Assembly: GCA_900550095.1 (NCBI GenBank)
Contig: URRG01000135.1
Coordinates: 1 to 6,584 of the forward strand
Reading direction: 5' to 3'
Length of the DNA stretch: 6,584 bases
DNA from: an uncultured Oscillospiraceae bacterium
GTDB taxonomy: Bacteria > Bacillota > Clostridia > Oscillospirales > Acutalibacteraceae
Part shown: in pieces, positions 5,812 to 6,584 of the stretch
How the letters are laid out: every line of letters starts with the position of its first letter
Numbering within the stretch: position 1 is the first letter of the stretch
Notes under the pieces: generated by a model
Seen by the model: the letters and a program-made list of their open reading frames with translations, nothing else
The model's database searches: none
What the model was told of the DNA's origin: nothing
Translations under genes and position numbers: made by a program

Positions 5812-6420
5812 TTGGAACAGATAAAAGAAAAGGAAGAAAAGCGGGGATTCTCGGAGGAGGAAAAAAATCCTCTGGAAGGACTGGAAAGGGAGGCCTATGA
5901 GGCGGCAAGGGAGCTCCTTTCCATTGCGCATACAGAGCCGGAGGATATTTTTGTAGTGGGCTGTTCTTCCAGCGAAGTGGCGGGGCACAGCATCGGCACG
6001 GATTCCCGCCCCGGGATCGCGGAGGCCCTTTTCAGGGGGATCTGGAGGGCGTGCCGGGAGAAGGGGTTGTTTCTGGCGGCTCAGTGCTGCGAGCATCTGA
6101 ACCGGGCGCTGGTGGTGGAACAGGCGGCCCAGAAGCTTTACAGGCTCAGGCGGCTGAACGCCGTTCCCCAGCCCAAAGCGGGAGGCTCCTTTGCTTCGGC
6201 GGCATACGGGAGCTTTTCCCACCCGGTTTTGGTGGAGGCAGCGGAGGCTGCAGCCGGGATGGATATAGGCGGCACCATGATCGGCATGCATCTGCGGAAG
6301 GTGGCCGTTCCTGTCCGGCTCTCTGTTTCCCGGATAGGGGAAGCGGGGCTGATCTGCGCTAGGACGAGGCCGCCCTTTACCGGAGGGGAAAGAGCCGTAT
6401 ACGACCCGGAACTCATGTAG
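5812..6420 (+). CDS. ywlG: YwlG / UPF0340 (DUF436) family protein
   Basis: This protein belongs to the conserved Firmicute family UPF0340, represented by B. subtilis YwlG, whose biochemical function is not established. Numbered from TTG 5812 (202 residues), the family signatures are VVGCSSSEVAGHSIGT (48-63), LAAQCCEHLNRALVVE (88-103), PKAGGSFASAAYGSF (121-135), MDIGGTMIGMHLRKVAVPVR (150-169) and RTRPPFTGGERAVYD (184-198). The conserved Cys, Glu and His residues suggest a metal or nucleotide site, but this is inference. The start is uncertain. The same frame extends to ATG 5692, two bases after the phosphatase stop, which would give 242 residues. That extension is not protein-like and has no proper ribosome binding site. 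GGAAAGGAAG (5793-5802) lies 9 bases before TTG 5812, and the family is usually about 180-190 residues long. It is probably cotranscribed with the phosphatase gene. No terminator is visible after it. Confidence 0.88.
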   Translation: MEQIKEKEEKRGFSEEEKNPLEGLEREAYEAARELLSIAHTEPEDIFVVGCSSSEVAGHSIGTDSRPGIAEALFRGIWRACREKGLFLAAQCCEHLNRALVVEQAAQKLYRLRRLNAVPQPKAGGSFASAAYGSFSHPVLVEAAEAAAGMDIGGTMIGMHLRKVAVPVRLSVSRIGEAGLICARTRPPFTGGERAVYDPELM

Positions 6421-6494
6421 GCTGGGCCCGTCAAAGAAGCGGCGGCTGACAGCCGCAGGATACAAAATCAGCCGATGGAGAAAACCGGCGGGAC

Positions 6495-6584
6495 ATGGGG
6501 GAGTTCTATTGGCTATGGGCTGCGGTTACCGATTTAACGGCGGCGCAGGGGATGAAGCCGGGCGAGCGATTCCAGCCCCCTTAT
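6495..6584 (+). CDS. Possible start of a further gene, truncated by the window end
   Basis: An ATG at 6495 opens a frame of 30 codons that is still open at the last base. It begins MGEFYWLWAAVTDL and continues to GMKPGERFQPPY. It lies 74 bases after the ywlG stop on the same strand, and GGCGGG (6487-6492) just upstream is only a weak ribosome binding site, 2 bases from the ATG. I do not recognise the product. The short length and weak start signal leave open that this is a chance reading frame. Confidence 0.3.
   Translation, partial: MGEFYWLWAAVTDLTAAQGMKPGERFQPPY

Noticed and set aside
6445..6459. GCGGCT-GAC-AGCCGC hairpin after the ywlG stop as a terminator
   Set aside because: The stem is 6 bp with a 3-base loop and no T-run follows.

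Overview
The window looks like ordinary chromosome from a Gram-positive anaerobe of the Clostridia, most likely a Lachnospiraceae-type Firmicute. This rests on GGAGG-type ribosome binding sites, likely TTG starts, short U-tract terminators, a glycogen synthase, a membrane-anchored NagZ-type glycosidase and a YwlG/UPF0340 protein, in moderately GC-rich DNA with AT-rich promoters. It is a family-level inference only. I see no tRNA, rRNA, CRISPR array, transposase, integrase or other sign of a mobile element.

Layout. (1) 1-477: the 3' end of a glycogen synthase gene (glgA), closed by a clear intrinsic terminator at 544-574. (2) 743-2538: a membrane-anchored family 3 glycoside hydrolase (NagZ-like, cell-wall turnover), followed 89 bases later by a 141-residue protein of unknown function with winged-helix-like sequence. 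A strong hairpin at 2656-2687 ends this unit. (3) 2749-3675: a consensus extended -10 promoter drives a single gene for an unrecognised two-membrane-segment protein with an extracytoplasmic SH3-like domain. (4) 3706-3744: a 15-bp hairpin, U-rich in both directions, lies between this gene and a convergent minus-strand XRE-type regulator (3836-4537). The regulator has its own strong promoter with repeat elements. (5) 4664-4972: about 300 bases without a convincing gene, containing several small inverted repeats. (6) 4973-6420: a histidine phosphatase (PGM/CobC type) followed by a YwlG/UPF0340 protein, probably one operon. A possible further gene starts at 6495 and runs off the end.

The genes form several short, independently terminated units rather than one system. 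I found no convincing undescribed multi-gene system. The least explained items are the SH3-like membrane protein, the C-terminal two-thirds of the XRE regulator, the 141-residue protein after nagZ, and the leader before the phosphatase gene.
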